From JAVBSN01 sp031547045 (GTDB taxonomy: Bacteria; Bacillota; Clostridia; Lachnospirales; Lachnospiraceae), in NCBI GenBank assembly GCA_031547045.1, contig JAVBSN010000084.1, forward strand, positions 1 through 16,771: a stretch of 16,771 bases of DNA, given 5' to 3'. The translations under genes were made by a program, and so were the position numbers. Position 1 is the stretch's first letter. Each line of letters opens with the position of its first letter. Positions 6,832 to 14,974 of the stretch are shown here, piece after piece. Below the pieces are notes generated by a model that worked only from the letters and a program-made list of their open reading frames with translations, did not search any database and was not told the origin of the DNA.

Positions 6832-7932
6832 ATGGAAGAAAAATATTTGTGGTATTGGTTATCACAGTTAAAATCAAAGGAAGTTACATGTCTTAATAAA
6901 TTATTGGAATATTATAAAACACCATATAATATTTTTATTACAAAGGAAGAAGATTATAGAATCCTAATTACAGAAAGAGAATACAATATTATTAAGAATT
7001 CTAAAGATTATGAATCTATAGTAGATTCATATAATCAAATGAATAAGTTAGGTATAAAATATGTAAATTGTAAAGAAGATATATATCCTCAAAGACTGAA
7101 AAAGATTCCTGATAGACCCTTTGGAATATTTTATAAAGGGAAATTACCAAATGAAAATAATTTATCCATTGCAATAATAGGAGCAAGAAAGGCTACTATA
7201 TATGGTAGAGAAATGGCTACATTGTTTGCTAGAGAATTAAGTAAAGAAGGAGTTAATATTATTAGTGGACTTGCAATGGGAATTGATGGATGTGCTCATA
7301 GGGGTGCTTTAGAAGGAAAGGGGTATACAGTTGGTGTCTTAGGTGGAGGAATTGATACAAAGTATCCAAGAGAAAATTATAGGTTATATACAGAAGTTGA
7401 AAACACAGGAGGGATTATATCTGAATATTGTATAGGAACTGTACCAATTCCTCGTTTATTCCCTATAAGAAATAGAATAATTAGTGGGTTATCAGATGGG
7501 GTGTTAGTTATTGAAGCAAGAGAAAAAAGCGGTTCTCTAATTACTGTAGATCAAGGTCTTGAACAAGGAAAAAATATATATGCGATACCGGGTAGAATAA
7601 CAGATGATTTAAGTAATGGATGCAATTATATTATTAGAAATGGAGCAACATTAGTAACAAATCCAATGCAAATATTAGAGGATTTTAATTATATGTTAGA
7701 ACCATATAAACAAATAGATTATTTTGATTATAAAAAAAGCCAAAATAAAAATTCTCTTGCAAATGAAGAAAAAATAGTTTATAGTATGTTACGTTTAGAG
7801 CCTAAATATATTGATGAAATTATCAGAGAGGGAAATATGTCGGTTCAAGATACACTAAATGTATTGTTTTCATTAGAAAATAAGGGGTTAATTAAGCAGG
7901 TTATTAAAAATTATTTTATAATTACTGTTTAG
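6832..7932 (+). CDS. dprA: DNA-processing protein DprA
   Basis: DprA binds incoming single-stranded DNA and loads RecA on it during transformation. The 366-residue product has an N-terminal helical/SAM-like region (1-105). The Rossmann-fold core follows with GARKATIYG at 117-125, SGLAMGIDGCAHRGAL at 145-160, GVLGGGIDTKYP at 168-179, and SEYCIGTVPIPRLFPIRNRIISGLSDGVLVIEA, SGSLIT and AIPG (251-254). A winged-helix-like C-terminal domain (about 300-366) completes it. The start used is the ATG at 6832: GGGAGG (6819-6824) precedes it by 7 bases. An earlier in-frame ATA at 6805 would overlap the ComM-like gene and has no such site. It starts 1 base after the ComM-like stop and is followed by topA after 30 bases, so the three form an operon. 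The same dprA-topA neighbourhood exists in Bacillus subtilis. Confidence 0.96.
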   Translation: MEEKYLWYWLSQLKSKEVTCLNKLLEYYKTPYNIFITKEEDYRILITEREYNIIKNSKDYESIVDSYNQMNKLGIKYVNCKEDIYPQRLKKIPDRPFGIFYKGKLPNENNLSIAIIGARKATIYGREMATLFARELSKEGVNIISGLAMGIDGCAHRGALEGKGYTVGVLGGGIDTKYPRENYRLYTEVENTGGIISEYCIGTVPIPRLFPIRNRIISGLSDGVLVIEAREKSGSLITVDQGLEQGKNIYAIPGRITDDLSNGCNYIIRNGATLVTNPMQILEDFNYMLEPYKQIDYFDYKKSQNKNSLANEEKIVYSMLRLEPKYIDEIIREGNMSVQDTLNVLFSLENKGLIKQVIKNYFIITV

Positions 7933-7962
7933 AATTGTAGCAAATTGAAGGGAGCTATTAAA

Positions 7963-10044
7963 ATGGCTAAGAATTTGGTTATTGTGGAGTCACCAGCTAA
8001 AGCTAAAACAATTAAAAAGTTTTTAGGTAATAATTATGAAGTTATTGCATCTAACGGACATGTTAGAGATCTTCCTAAGAGTCAAATGGGAATAGATGTA
8101 GATAATGACTTTGAACCTAAATACATTACTATACGTGGTAAAGGGGATATATTAGCTGCTTTAAGAAAAGAAGTTAAGAAGGCTGATAAAGTATATCTTG
8201 CAACTGACCCTGATCGTGAAGGAGAAGCTATTTCATGGCATTTATCCCACTCATTAAAATTAGAGAATAAGAAATACAAGAGAATAACATTTAACGAAAT
8301 AACTAAGAATGCTGTTAAAGATTCAATTAAAAATGCAAGAGACATAAATATGGACGTTGTAGATGCACAACAAGCTAGAAGAACCTTAGATAGACTTGTT
8401 GGATATAAGATAAGTCCATTGTTATGGGCAAAGATAAAAAGAGGTCTTAGTGCTGGTAGAGTACAATCAGTAGCATTAAGATTAATTTGTGATAGAGAAG
8501 AAGAGATTAATAATTTTATTCCAGAAGAATATTGGTCTTTAGATGTATTATTACAAGGCAAAAGTGCAAAGAAAAGTATAGAAGCAAAATATGCTGGAGT
8601 AGTAGGCGGTAATAGTGATATTAATAATAAGGCAGATTTGGATTCTATTATAAAGAATATTGAAAAAGCAGAATTTGTGGTTGACGATACTAAAGTATCT
8701 TCAAGAACTAGAAAGCAACCATTACCATTTACAACTAGTACATTACAACAAGAGGCTTCTAAAAAACTTAATTTTGCAACTCAAAAAACTATGAGAATTG
8801 CACAACAATTATATGAAGGTGTAGATATAAAGGGCAAAGGTTCTATTGGTCTTATAACTTATTTACGTACAGACTCAGTTAGAATATCAGACGAAGCTCA
8901 TAAATCTGCAAAAGAATATATTGGTAGTAATTATGGAAGTCAATATGTTGCAGAAGACAGAGAAATATCAATGGGAAATAAGAAGATTCAAGATGCTCAT
9001 GAAGCTATTAGACCTACAGATATTACATTGTCTCCCGTAATGATAAAAGAACATTTATCAAGAGAACAATTTAGATTGTATCAATTAATATATAATAGAT
9101 TTTTAGCTAGTAGAATGAAACCAGCAGTTTATGAAACAACAGCAGTAAAAATATTAGCAGGTGACTACAAGTTCAGAGCTTCAGCTTCTAGATTAGTTTT
9201 TGACGGATTTATGTCAGTATATAGTGTAGAAACAGAAAAAGAAGATAATAACAATAATTTATCTGGAATTAATAAAGGTGAAGTATTTAAATTAGAAAAT
9301 ATTGATGGAAAACAACATTTTACCCAACCACCAGCACATTATACAGAAGCTCTATTAGTAAAGACTTTAGAAGAATTGGGAATAGGTAGACCTAGTACCT
9401 ATGCACCTACAATAACTACAATAATTGCAAGAAGATATGTTGTAAAAGAGAATAAGAACTTATATGTTAGTGAATTAGGTGAAGCAGTTAATAATATGAT
9501 GAAACAAGGTTTTCCTGCAATTGTAGATGTTAACTTTACTGCTAATCTAGAATCATTGTTAGATAAGATTGAAGAAGGTGTTATAGATTGGAAAACAGTA
9601 GTGCGTAATTTCTACCCAGACTTAGATGTTGCAGTTAAAGAAGCAGAGAAAGAATTAGAATCTGTTAAGATTGAAGATGAAATTACAGATGTTCCTTGTG
9701 ATATATGTGGAAAAATGATGGTAGTAAAGTATGGCCCTCATGGAAAATTCTTGGCATGTCCTGGTTTTCCAGAGTGTAGAAATACTAAGCCTCATTTTGA
9801 AAAAGCTGGTGTTGCATGTCCGTTATGTGGAAGTGAAGTAGTGCTTAAGAAAACCAAAAAAGGAAGAAAGTATTATGGTTGTGAATCCAATCCGGAATGT
9901 GAATTTATTTCTTGGCAAAAACCTTCAGAGGTAAAATGTAAAGAATGTGGTTCATACATGGTTGAAAAAGGAAATAAACTATTATGTTCAAGTGATGGTT
10001 GTGGATATGTATGTGATAAACCTAAGAAAATAACATCTGCATAG
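7963..10044 (+). CDS. topA: DNA topoisomerase I (type IA)
   Basis: TopA relaxes negative supercoils by cutting one strand through a 5'-phosphotyrosine. The 693-residue product shows the TOPRIM domain with VIVESPAKAKTI (Glu9) and TDPDREGE (81-88, Mg2+-binding acids D82 and D84). The active-site motif GLITYLRTDS follows, with catalytic Tyr300. The core continues with DAHEAIRPTD and ELGIGRPSTYAPTI. Three C-terminal four-cysteine zinc ribbons follow: C579/C582/C599/C605, C619/C622/C640/C646 and C659/C662/C675/C680. Length and order are normal for Firmicutes. The start is the ATG at 7963, because AAGGGAG (7948-7954) lies 8 bases upstream. The in-frame TTG at 7945 would add six residues and precede that site. 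A hairpin terminator follows 32 bases after the stop. Confidence 0.98.
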   Translation: MAKNLVIVESPAKAKTIKKFLGNNYEVIASNGHVRDLPKSQMGIDVDNDFEPKYITIRGKGDILAALRKEVKKADKVYLATDPDREGEAISWHLSHSLKLENKKYKRITFNEITKNAVKDSIKNARDINMDVVDAQQARRTLDRLVGYKISPLLWAKIKRGLSAGRVQSVALRLICDREEEINNFIPEEYWSLDVLLQGKSAKKSIEAKYAGVVGGNSDINNKADLDSIIKNIEKAEFVVDDTKVSSRTRKQPLPFTTSTLQQEASKKLNFATQKTMRIAQQLYEGVDIKGKGSIGLITYLRTDSVRISDEAHKSAKEYIGSNYGSQYVAEDREISMGNKKIQDAHEAIRPTDITLSPVMIKEHLSREQFRLYQLIYNRFLASRMKPAVYETTAVKILAGDYKFRASASRLVFDGFMSVYSVETEKEDNNNNLSGINKGEVFKLENIDGKQHFTQPPAHYTEALLVKTLEELGIGRPSTYAPTITTIIARRYVVKENKNLYVSELGEAVNNMMKQGFPAIVDVNFTANLESLLDKIEEGVIDWKTVVRNFYPDLDVAVKEAEKELESVKIEDEITDVPCDICGKMMVVKYGPHGKFLACPGFPECRNTKPHFEKAGVACPLCGSEVVLKKTKKGRKYYGCESNPECEFISWQKPSEVKCKECGSYMVEKGNKLLCSSDGCGYVCDKPKKITSA

Positions 10045-10076
10045 AGAGTAGATTGTATGTAAATTATGTAATTTTG

Positions 10077-10107
10077 AAAAAATACACAAGATATTGTGTA
10101 TTTTTTT
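10077..10107 (+). terminator. Intrinsic terminator after topA
   Basis: The AATACACAA arm (10081-10089) pairs with TTGTGTATT (10094-10102) over a 4-base GATA loop. Flanking A and T runs extend the stem to about 13 pairs, and the right arm runs into seven consecutive Ts (10101-10107). It lies 32 bases downstream of the topA stop and upstream of the codY promoter, so it separates the comM-dprA-topA unit from codY. Confidence 0.9.
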
Positions 10108-10109
10108 AA

Positions 10110-10124
10110 AATATTTTGATAATT
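10110..10124. promoter_or_regulatory. Possible CodY-binding site upstream of codY
   Basis: AATATTTTGATAATT matches the CodY consensus AATTTTCWGAAAATT at 12 of 15 positions. It lies about 110 bases before the codY start and 25 bases before the predicted -35 element. Autoregulation of codY is known in some Firmicutes. In DNA this AT-rich, three-mismatch matches arise often by chance, so this is a candidate only. Confidence 0.25.
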
Positions 10125-10148
10125 TTACAAATAGTATTCAAATTATAG

Positions 10149-10177
10149 TTGTTAGTACATGCAAAATATGATAAAAT
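10149..10177 (+). promoter_or_regulatory. Predicted sigma-A promoter of codY
   Basis: TTGTTA (10149-10154) and TAAAAT (10172-10177) are separated by 17 bases. A TG one base upstream of the -10 box (10169-10170) gives an extended -10 element. Transcription would start near 10184, leaving a leader of about 36 bases before the codY ATG. It lies between the topA terminator and codY. Confidence 0.55.
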
Positions 10178-10219
10178 AACACAAGTAATGAGGTTCAATA
10201 TTAACCTAGGAGGGTCTAT

Positions 10220-10981
10220 ATGAGTGTACAGTTATTAGACAAGACCAGAAAAATTAATAAATTATTGCATAACAATAACTCACATATGGTTGTATTTAAT
10301 GATATTTGTGAGGTTTTAAGTGAGATTCTTGAATCTAATATCCTTGTAATTAGTAAAAAGGGCAAGGTGTTAGGTCTTAAAAATAGACCTGATATTCAAG
10401 AAATAAAAGAACTTATTGTCGATAACGTTGGTGGACATATAGATACCATGCTTAATGAACGATTCTTAGGAGTATTATCTACGAAAGAGAATGTTAATTT
10501 AATGACTCTAGGTTTTGTGTTTGATGATATAAATAGTTATCAAGCTATTATAACCCCTATAGATATTGCAGGTGAACGTTTAGGAACAGTATTTATGTAC
10601 AAGCAGAATAAGCAATATGAGATAGATGATATTATCTTAGGTGAATATGGTACAACTGTAGTAAGCTTAGAGATGATGAGATCGGTTAATGAAGAGAATG
10701 CAGAAGAGAGCCGTAAGATAGCCATTGTTAAATCAGCAATTAGTACATTATCTTTTTCGGAATTGGAAGCAATTACACATATATTTAAAGAATTAGATGG
10801 TAATGAAGGAATATTAGTTGCAAGTAAGATAGCTGATAGAGTAGGAATAACAAGGTCTGTTATTGTTAATGCACTTCGTAAGTTTGAAAGTGCAGGTGTT
10901 ATAGAATCTAGATCATCAGGTATGAAGGGAACATATATTAAGGTTCTTAATGATGTAATATTTGATGAACTTAAAAGCTAG
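10220..10981 (+). CDS. codY: GTP/branched-chain amino acid-sensing transcriptional repressor CodY
   Basis: CodY is the global nutrient regulator of low-GC Gram-positives. It is activated by branched-chain amino acids and, in many species, GTP, and represses amino-acid, transport, motility and competence genes when nutrients are plentiful. The 253-residue product has the N-terminal GAF-type ligand domain (about 1-155, starting SVQLLDKTRKINKLL). A linker helix region leads to the winged helix-turn-helix (about 200-245) with ASKIADRVGITRSVIVNALRKFESAGVIESRSSGMKGTYIKV, the most conserved stretch of the family. The ribosome binding site AGGAGGG (10208-10214) stands 5 bases before the ATG. The gene sits immediately upstream of the flgB operon as in B. 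subtilis, though here directly after topA, without the trmFO-xerC-hslV-hslU genes found in between in that species. Confidence 0.97.
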   Translation: MSVQLLDKTRKINKLLHNNNSHMVVFNDICEVLSEILESNILVISKKGKVLGLKNRPDIQEIKELIVDNVGGHIDTMLNERFLGVLSTKENVNLMTLGFVFDDINSYQAIITPIDIAGERLGTVFMYKQNKQYEIDDIILGEYGTTVVSLEMMRSVNEENAEESRKIAIVKSAISTLSFSELEAITHIFKELDGNEGILVASKIADRVGITRSVIVNALRKFESAGVIESRSSGMKGTYIKVLNDVIFDELKS

Positions 10982-11020
10982 ATAAATATGTTATCTAGAC
11001 AGGGAAGTCTGGAGTTTAAC

Positions 11021-11053
11021 AAAAGGATTTGTGAGATGCTCATAAGTCCTTTT
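11021..11053 (+). terminator. Hairpin between codY and flgB, possible terminator or attenuator
   Basis: The left arm 11021-11035 (AAAAGGATTTGTGAG) pairs with the right arm 11039-11053 (CTCATAAGTCCTTTT) around a 3-base loop ATG. It makes 15 pairs, two of them G-U wobbles in RNA. The arm ends in four Ts and is then followed by GATGTG, so the U-tract is short. It lies 40 bases after the codY stop and 66 bases before flgB. It may end codY transcripts partly and let some reach the flagellar genes. Confidence 0.6.
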
Positions 11054-11119
11054 GATGTGTCTAAGGATTGTATCAGTATATGGAAATAGAGTTTTATTTT
11101 ACCACCAAGGAGGTAAGTT

Positions 11120-11509
11120 ATGATTAATTCAGGTATTTATAATTATATTAATGTATTAGATAAAGCGGCTGATGCAGCTTATTCAAGAAATGAAGTGTTA
11201 AGTAATAATATTGCTAATGTTAATACACCTAATTATAAGAGAAAAGATGTTAGATTTGATACTATGCTTCAAACAGCATTATCTGGAAGTGGTACTTTAG
11301 AAACAAGAGTAGATGAGATGAATATGCATTTGGAAGATTTTAATGCTATGACCTATACTGATAATTCATCCTTATCATATAGATTAGATGGTAATAATGT
11401 TGATATTAATACAGAGTCAGCATATTTAGCTGAGAATCAGATTAGATATAATGCATTAGTTCAACAGATGTCACAAGAGTTTGGAAGATATAAGAGTGTA
11501 TTGCAATAG
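11120..11509 (+). CDS. flgB: Flagellar basal-body rod protein FlgB
   Basis: FlgB is a proximal rod subunit that polymerises on the MS ring/FliE base of the flagellum and is exported by the flagellar type III machine. The 129-residue product has the flg_bb_rod signature near the N-terminus (LSNNIANVNTPNYKRKDVRF, residues 27-46). It has no cleavable signal peptide, as expected for an axial protein, and a C-terminal heptad-like end, QIRYNALVQQMSQEFGRYKSVL, that packs with the N-terminal helix. The length is typical. A strong ribosome binding site AAGGAGGT (11107-11114) precedes the ATG. It opens the flagellar operon; the 138 bases upstream hold a hairpin but no promoter I could match convincingly to sigma-A or sigma-D. 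Confidence 0.97.
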   Translation: MINSGIYNYINVLDKAADAAYSRNEVLSNNIANVNTPNYKRKDVRFDTMLQTALSGSGTLETRVDEMNMHLEDFNAMTYTDNSSLSYRLDGNNVDINTESAYLAENQIRYNALVQQMSQEFGRYKSVLQ

Positions 11510-11539
11510 ATAATATATTGGTAGTTAGGAGGAATAATT

Positions 11540-11980
11540 ATGGGCCTATTTAGTGGAATGAATGTAAGTGCTACAGGAATGACAGCACAACAACTTAGAA
11601 TGGATGTTATATCAGAAAATATAGCAAATGTTAATACAACTAGAGACGAGAACGGAAGTACCTATAGACGTAAAACTGTAGTATTTTCAGAAGCCAATAC
11701 AGTGGGATTTGATGATATTTTTTATAATAGAATGGGCACTGGTTATCAACCTAAGGGGGTTAAAGTAAGTCAAGTAGTAGAAGATCCATCAGACTTTAGA
11801 TTGGTATATGATCCTACTCACCCAGATGCTAACGAAGATGGATATGTTAGTTATCCAAATGTAGATACAGTTACAGAGATGACTAATTTAATTGATTCAA
11901 GTAGAGCATACGAAGCTTCTGCAACAGCATTTAATGCAGGGAAGTCAATGGCAGTAAAAGGATTGGATTTAATGAACTAA
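11540..11980 (+). CDS. flgC: Flagellar basal-body rod protein FlgC
   Basis: FlgC is another proximal rod subunit assembled with FlgB and FlgF. The 146-residue product shows the N-terminal rod-protein motif (SATGMTAQQLRMDVISENIANVNTT, about residues 10-34). Further on it has DPSDFRLVYDPTHPDANEDGYV and the family-specific C-terminal SRAYEASATAFNAGKSMAVKGLDL. The length and order of motifs are those of FlgC rather than FlgB/FlgF. TTAGGAGG at 11525-11532 stands 7 bases before the ATG. It is 30 bases after flgB and 36 before fliE. Confidence 0.97.
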   Translation: MGLFSGMNVSATGMTAQQLRMDVISENIANVNTTRDENGSTYRRKTVVFSEANTVGFDDIFYNRMGTGYQPKGVKVSQVVEDPSDFRLVYDPTHPDANEDGYVSYPNVDTVTEMTNLIDSSRAYEASATAFNAGKSMAVKGLDLMN

Positions 11981-12016
11981 AGTATAATATAATGTAAGTT
12001 ATAGAGGAGAATGGTT

Positions 12017-12325
12017 ATGGCTATTACAGGTATTGGACAAATTGATAGTTCGATTTTGGAGGGGATAAGTGGTTCAAAAATAACTACTGATACAGGAAAT
12101 GCATTTGACACATTGGTGTCTTCGGCGCTTGATATGTATTCAGAAGCAAATACATTGCAAAAAGAAGCAGAGCAAGCAGAGATTAATTTTGCGTTAGGAT
12201 ATTCTGATAATACTCATGATTTAGCATTAGCTCAACAAAAGGCTAATATATCTTTACAGTATACGGTTAAAGTAACCAATAAGGTTATAGAGGCATACAA
12301 AGAGATAATGAATATGCAAATATAA
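12017..12325 (+). CDS. fliE: Flagellar hook-basal body protein FliE
   Basis: FliE joins the MS ring to the proximal rod and is the first protein exported by the flagellar machine. The product is 102 residues, close to the family norm. The family pattern is in the C-terminal half: NFALGYSDNTHDLALAQQKANISLQYTVKVTNKVIEAYKEIMNMQ. Two ATGs are in frame, at 12011 and 12017. The second is chosen because GAGGAG (12004-12009) would be only 1 base from the first but 7 from the second. It lies between flgC and fliF in the usual order. Confidence 0.95.
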   Translation: MAITGIGQIDSSILEGISGSKITTDTGNAFDTLVSSALDMYSEANTLQKEAEQAEINFALGYSDNTHDLALAQQKANISLQYTVKVTNKVIEAYKEIMNMQI

Positions 12326-12346
12326 TTTATTTAATGGAGAAGGCAC

Positions 12347-13954
12347 ATGAACGATAGAGTAAAGGTACTTTTAGAACGTTTTTTAGAATTTTGGAACAAG
12401 TATACAAGTAAACAAAAAACAATGATAATATCTGTTGTGGCAGGTGTTATTTTTGCGCTTGGATTTTTAGTGTTTGTATTTGGACAAACAAAATATGAGG
12501 CACTTACAACTTTTGAATCTACTAAGGATGCTTCAGAAGCAACGGGATATTTAACAGAGGCTGGAATAGATTATGATCTTACAGCAGATGCGTTAACTAT
12601 TAAAGTAGATAAGAACAAAGTTGCAGAAGCAAGACTTGTATTAGGACAAAATGGTCTTGGAAGTTCTTCATCAGATCCATATGAAGGATTATTTGATACA
12701 GGATTTACTACTACAGATTCTCAATGGAAATTAAAAGCACAGATATCTTTACAAAAAGAAATAAGGGAGTCAATTAAGACTATAGATGGTGTTAAAGATG
12801 CTGCAGTTAGTCTTAATATGCCTGATGCTTCAAATAGTATATACAAAAATGAAGAGCAATCATACGCAAGTATAATGTTAACTACTACAACTGATTTTTC
12901 AGAAGATAGTGTTGAAAGTATTGCAAGTTATGTAGCAAATAGATTGGGATGTGCTAATACAGATAATGTTAGAATTATGAATCAAACAGGTAAGCTTTTA
13001 TTCGCAGGTAATTCTGGAATTAATTCTGCTACTAATTCATCATTTAATATAAAAGATATGGTAGTTAATGACATGGAAGCAAGTATTAGAAGATTGCTTA
13101 TTAACTCAGGAGTATATAATGATGCTGAGGTTGTAGCTAATTTAGATATTAATCTTGATGAATCTGAAGTTTTAAGAACAGAATATTTCTCAAATGATGA
13201 AGATGAGACAGGACCTTTAGATAGTAAATACACATATTCTGCAATAAATGGTAATGATATAGGTGGTGTAGTAGGAACAGATGCTAATGGTGAAGAGATT
13301 GTAGATTATAATTTAAATGATGATGGTAGTGGTTCATCAGAAGTTACAGTACTTAGAACAGAATATAGTACAAGTTCAGAAGTTACAAATACAAAAAAAG
13401 CAATTGGTACAATAAATAAAGACAATTCTTCAATTGGTATCATACTTAGTAAATATGTATATTACGATGAAGCAGTAATGAAGAAAAATGGAGAACTAGC
13501 AGGAACTACATTTGAGAAATTCCAAGCTGAGCATAGTGAAAAAATACCTATAGAAGTTTCAGAAGATGTGTACAATATTGTTCAAATGGCAACAGGAATT
13601 AATAGTGGTAGTAGTATTTCTATAATGGCATATGAAGTTCCAGTGTTTTATCCAAAAGATACTACATCTGTATCAAATGTTGTTAATATATTACCAATAG
13701 TATTAGCAGTATTAATAGTGGTATTATTAATATTTGTTGTTATTAAGGGTATGAAACCAATGGAAATAACAGAGTTAGAACCAGAATTATCAGTAGAAGC
13801 GTTGTTAGCTACTACTAAAGAAAATCAAACTCTTGATGATATTGAATTTAGTGAAAAATCAGCAACAAGACAGCAAATAGAGAAGTTTGTTGATGAAAAT
13901 CCATCAGCAGTAGCTCAATTGTTACGTAACTGGTTAAATGATGAATGGGAGTGA
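12347..13954 (+). CDS. fliF: Flagellar MS-ring protein FliF
   Basis: FliF forms the MS ring in the cytoplasmic membrane, the platform for the rotor and the export gate. The 535-residue product has a first membrane helix at about 26-46. The ring-building YscJ/FliF domains follow (about 47-220, including AEARLVLGQNGLGSSSSDPYE and GVKDAAVSLNMPD). Next are the beta-collar region (about 250-430, ending near PVFYP) and a second membrane helix at about 446-468. The cytoplasmic tail ends in VDENPSAVAQLLRNWLNDEWE, the FliG-binding end. The length is typical. The collar insertion contains the sequence LRTEY twice (276-280 and 336-340). GGAG lies 8 bases before the ATG and fliG follows after 6 bases. 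Confidence 0.97.
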   Translation: MNDRVKVLLERFLEFWNKYTSKQKTMIISVVAGVIFALGFLVFVFGQTKYEALTTFESTKDASEATGYLTEAGIDYDLTADALTIKVDKNKVAEARLVLGQNGLGSSSSDPYEGLFDTGFTTTDSQWKLKAQISLQKEIRESIKTIDGVKDAAVSLNMPDASNSIYKNEEQSYASIMLTTTTDFSEDSVESIASYVANRLGCANTDNVRIMNQTGKLLFAGNSGINSATNSSFNIKDMVVNDMEASIRRLLINSGVYNDAEVVANLDINLDESEVLRTEYFSNDEDETGPLDSKYTYSAINGNDIGGVVGTDANGEEIVDYNLNDDGSGSSEVTVLRTEYSTSSEVTNTKKAIGTINKDNSSIGIILSKYVYYDEAVMKKNGELAGTTFEKFQAEHSEKIPIEVSEDVYNIVQMATGINSGSSISIMAYEVPVFYPKDTTSVSNVVNILPIVLAVLIVVLLIFVVIKGMKPMEITELEPELSVEALLATTKENQTLDDIEFSEKSATRQQIEKFVDENPSAVAQLLRNWLNDEWE

Positions 13955-13960
13955 TAAAGT

Positions 13961-14974
13961 ATGGCAATGCGTGATGATGAAATAACAGGAGTACAGAAAG
14001 CTGCGGTATTACTTATATCACTTGGTCCTGAAAAATCAGCTTCTGTATTTAAACATTTAAAAGAAGAAGAAATAGAACAACTAACATTAGAAATAGCTAA
14101 TACTAGAAGTGTATTACCAGAAGTTAAAGAACAAGTTATGGAAGAATTCTATGAAGTGTGTCTTGCACAGCAATATATTGCTGAAGGTGGTATTGGTTAC
14201 GCTAAGGAATTGCTTGATAAGGCTCTTGGTGAGGATAAGGCAAGGGATGTTATAGGTAGACTTACAGCATCATTACAGGTTAGACCTTTTGAATTTGTTA
14301 GAAAGGCAGATGCATCTCAATTACTTAACTTTATTCAAGATGAACATCCACAAACAATTGCCCTTATATTAGCATATTTACCTTCTTCACAAGCAGCATC
14401 AGTAGTTGGAGCTTTACCGGCTGAGAAGCAAGCTGATGTAGCAAAGCGTATTGCTATGATGGATAGAACAAGCCCAGATGTTATTAAAGAAGTAGAGAAG
14501 ATTCTTGAAAGAAAATTATCATCTCTTGTTAATCAAGATTATACTATTGTTGGTGGTGTAGATGCCATTGTTAATATACTTAATACTGTTGATAGAATTA
14601 CAGAGAAGCATATTATGGAAAATCTTGAAATAGAAGAGCCAGAATTAGCAGATGAAATCAGACGTAAGATGTTTGTATTTGAAGATATCTTAACTCTTGA
14701 TAATAGAGCAATACAAACAGTTCTTCGTGAAGTTGATAATAATGAACTTGCAATTGCGCTTAAAAACACTAATGAAGATGTTCAAAAGTGTATATTTGAT
14801 AACTTATCTTCTCGTCTTGCAACTATGATACAAGAAGATATGGAATATATGGGACCTGTACGTCTTAAAGATGTTGAAGACGCACAACAGAAAATCGTTA
14901 ATATTATACGTAAATTAGAGGATTCAGGCGAGATTGTTATATCTCGTGGTGGAGGTGACGAAATAGTTGTCTAA
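13961..14974 (+). CDS. fliG: Flagellar motor switch protein FliG
   Basis: FliG links the MS ring to the C ring and takes torque from the stator. The 337-residue product has the N-terminal FliF-binding domain (about 1-100, GVQKAAVLLISLGPEKSASVFKHL). The middle domain carries the EHPQ motif at 128-131. The C-terminal domain has VGGVDAIVNILN (197-208), the MFVF hinge (237-240) and the charged torque helix region with DNRAIQTVLREVDNNELAIALK (247-268). All are intact and the length is normal. The ATG at 13961 is favoured over the one at 13967, since GGGAG (13947-13951) is 9 bases upstream. The gene's last 8 bases overlap the start of fliH. Confidence 0.98.
   Translation: MAMRDDEITGVQKAAVLLISLGPEKSASVFKHLKEEEIEQLTLEIANTRSVLPEVKEQVMEEFYEVCLAQQYIAEGGIGYAKELLDKALGEDKARDVIGRLTASLQVRPFEFVRKADASQLLNFIQDEHPQTIALILAYLPSSQAASVVGALPAEKQADVAKRIAMMDRTSPDVIKEVEKILERKLSSLVNQDYTIVGGVDAIVNILNTVDRITEKHIMENLEIEEPELADEIRRKMFVFEDILTLDNRAIQTVLREVDNNELAIALKNTNEDVQKCIFDNLSSRLATMIQEDMEYMGPVRLKDVEDAQQKIVNIIRKLEDSGEIVISRGGGDEIVV
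14951..14958 (+). promoter_or_regulatory. Ribosome binding site that sets the fliH start
   Basis: GGAGGTGA, inside the last codons of fliG, lies 8 bases before a TTG at 14967. It is a near-perfect complement to the 16S 3' end. No ATG or GTG occurs at a suitable distance, so it identifies TTG as the fliH start codon. Confidence 0.75.

Noticed and set aside
8082..8561. Open frame of 159 codons on the minus strand inside topA
   Set aside because: It lies wholly within a highly conserved essential gene and shows no recognisable protein motif.
11054..11119. Sigma-D (flagellar) or sigma-A promoter before flgB
   Set aside because: TTGATG (11052) with TATATG (11077) has a 19-base spacer, and no TAAA-N15-GCCGATAT-like match exists. 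Not supported enough to list.
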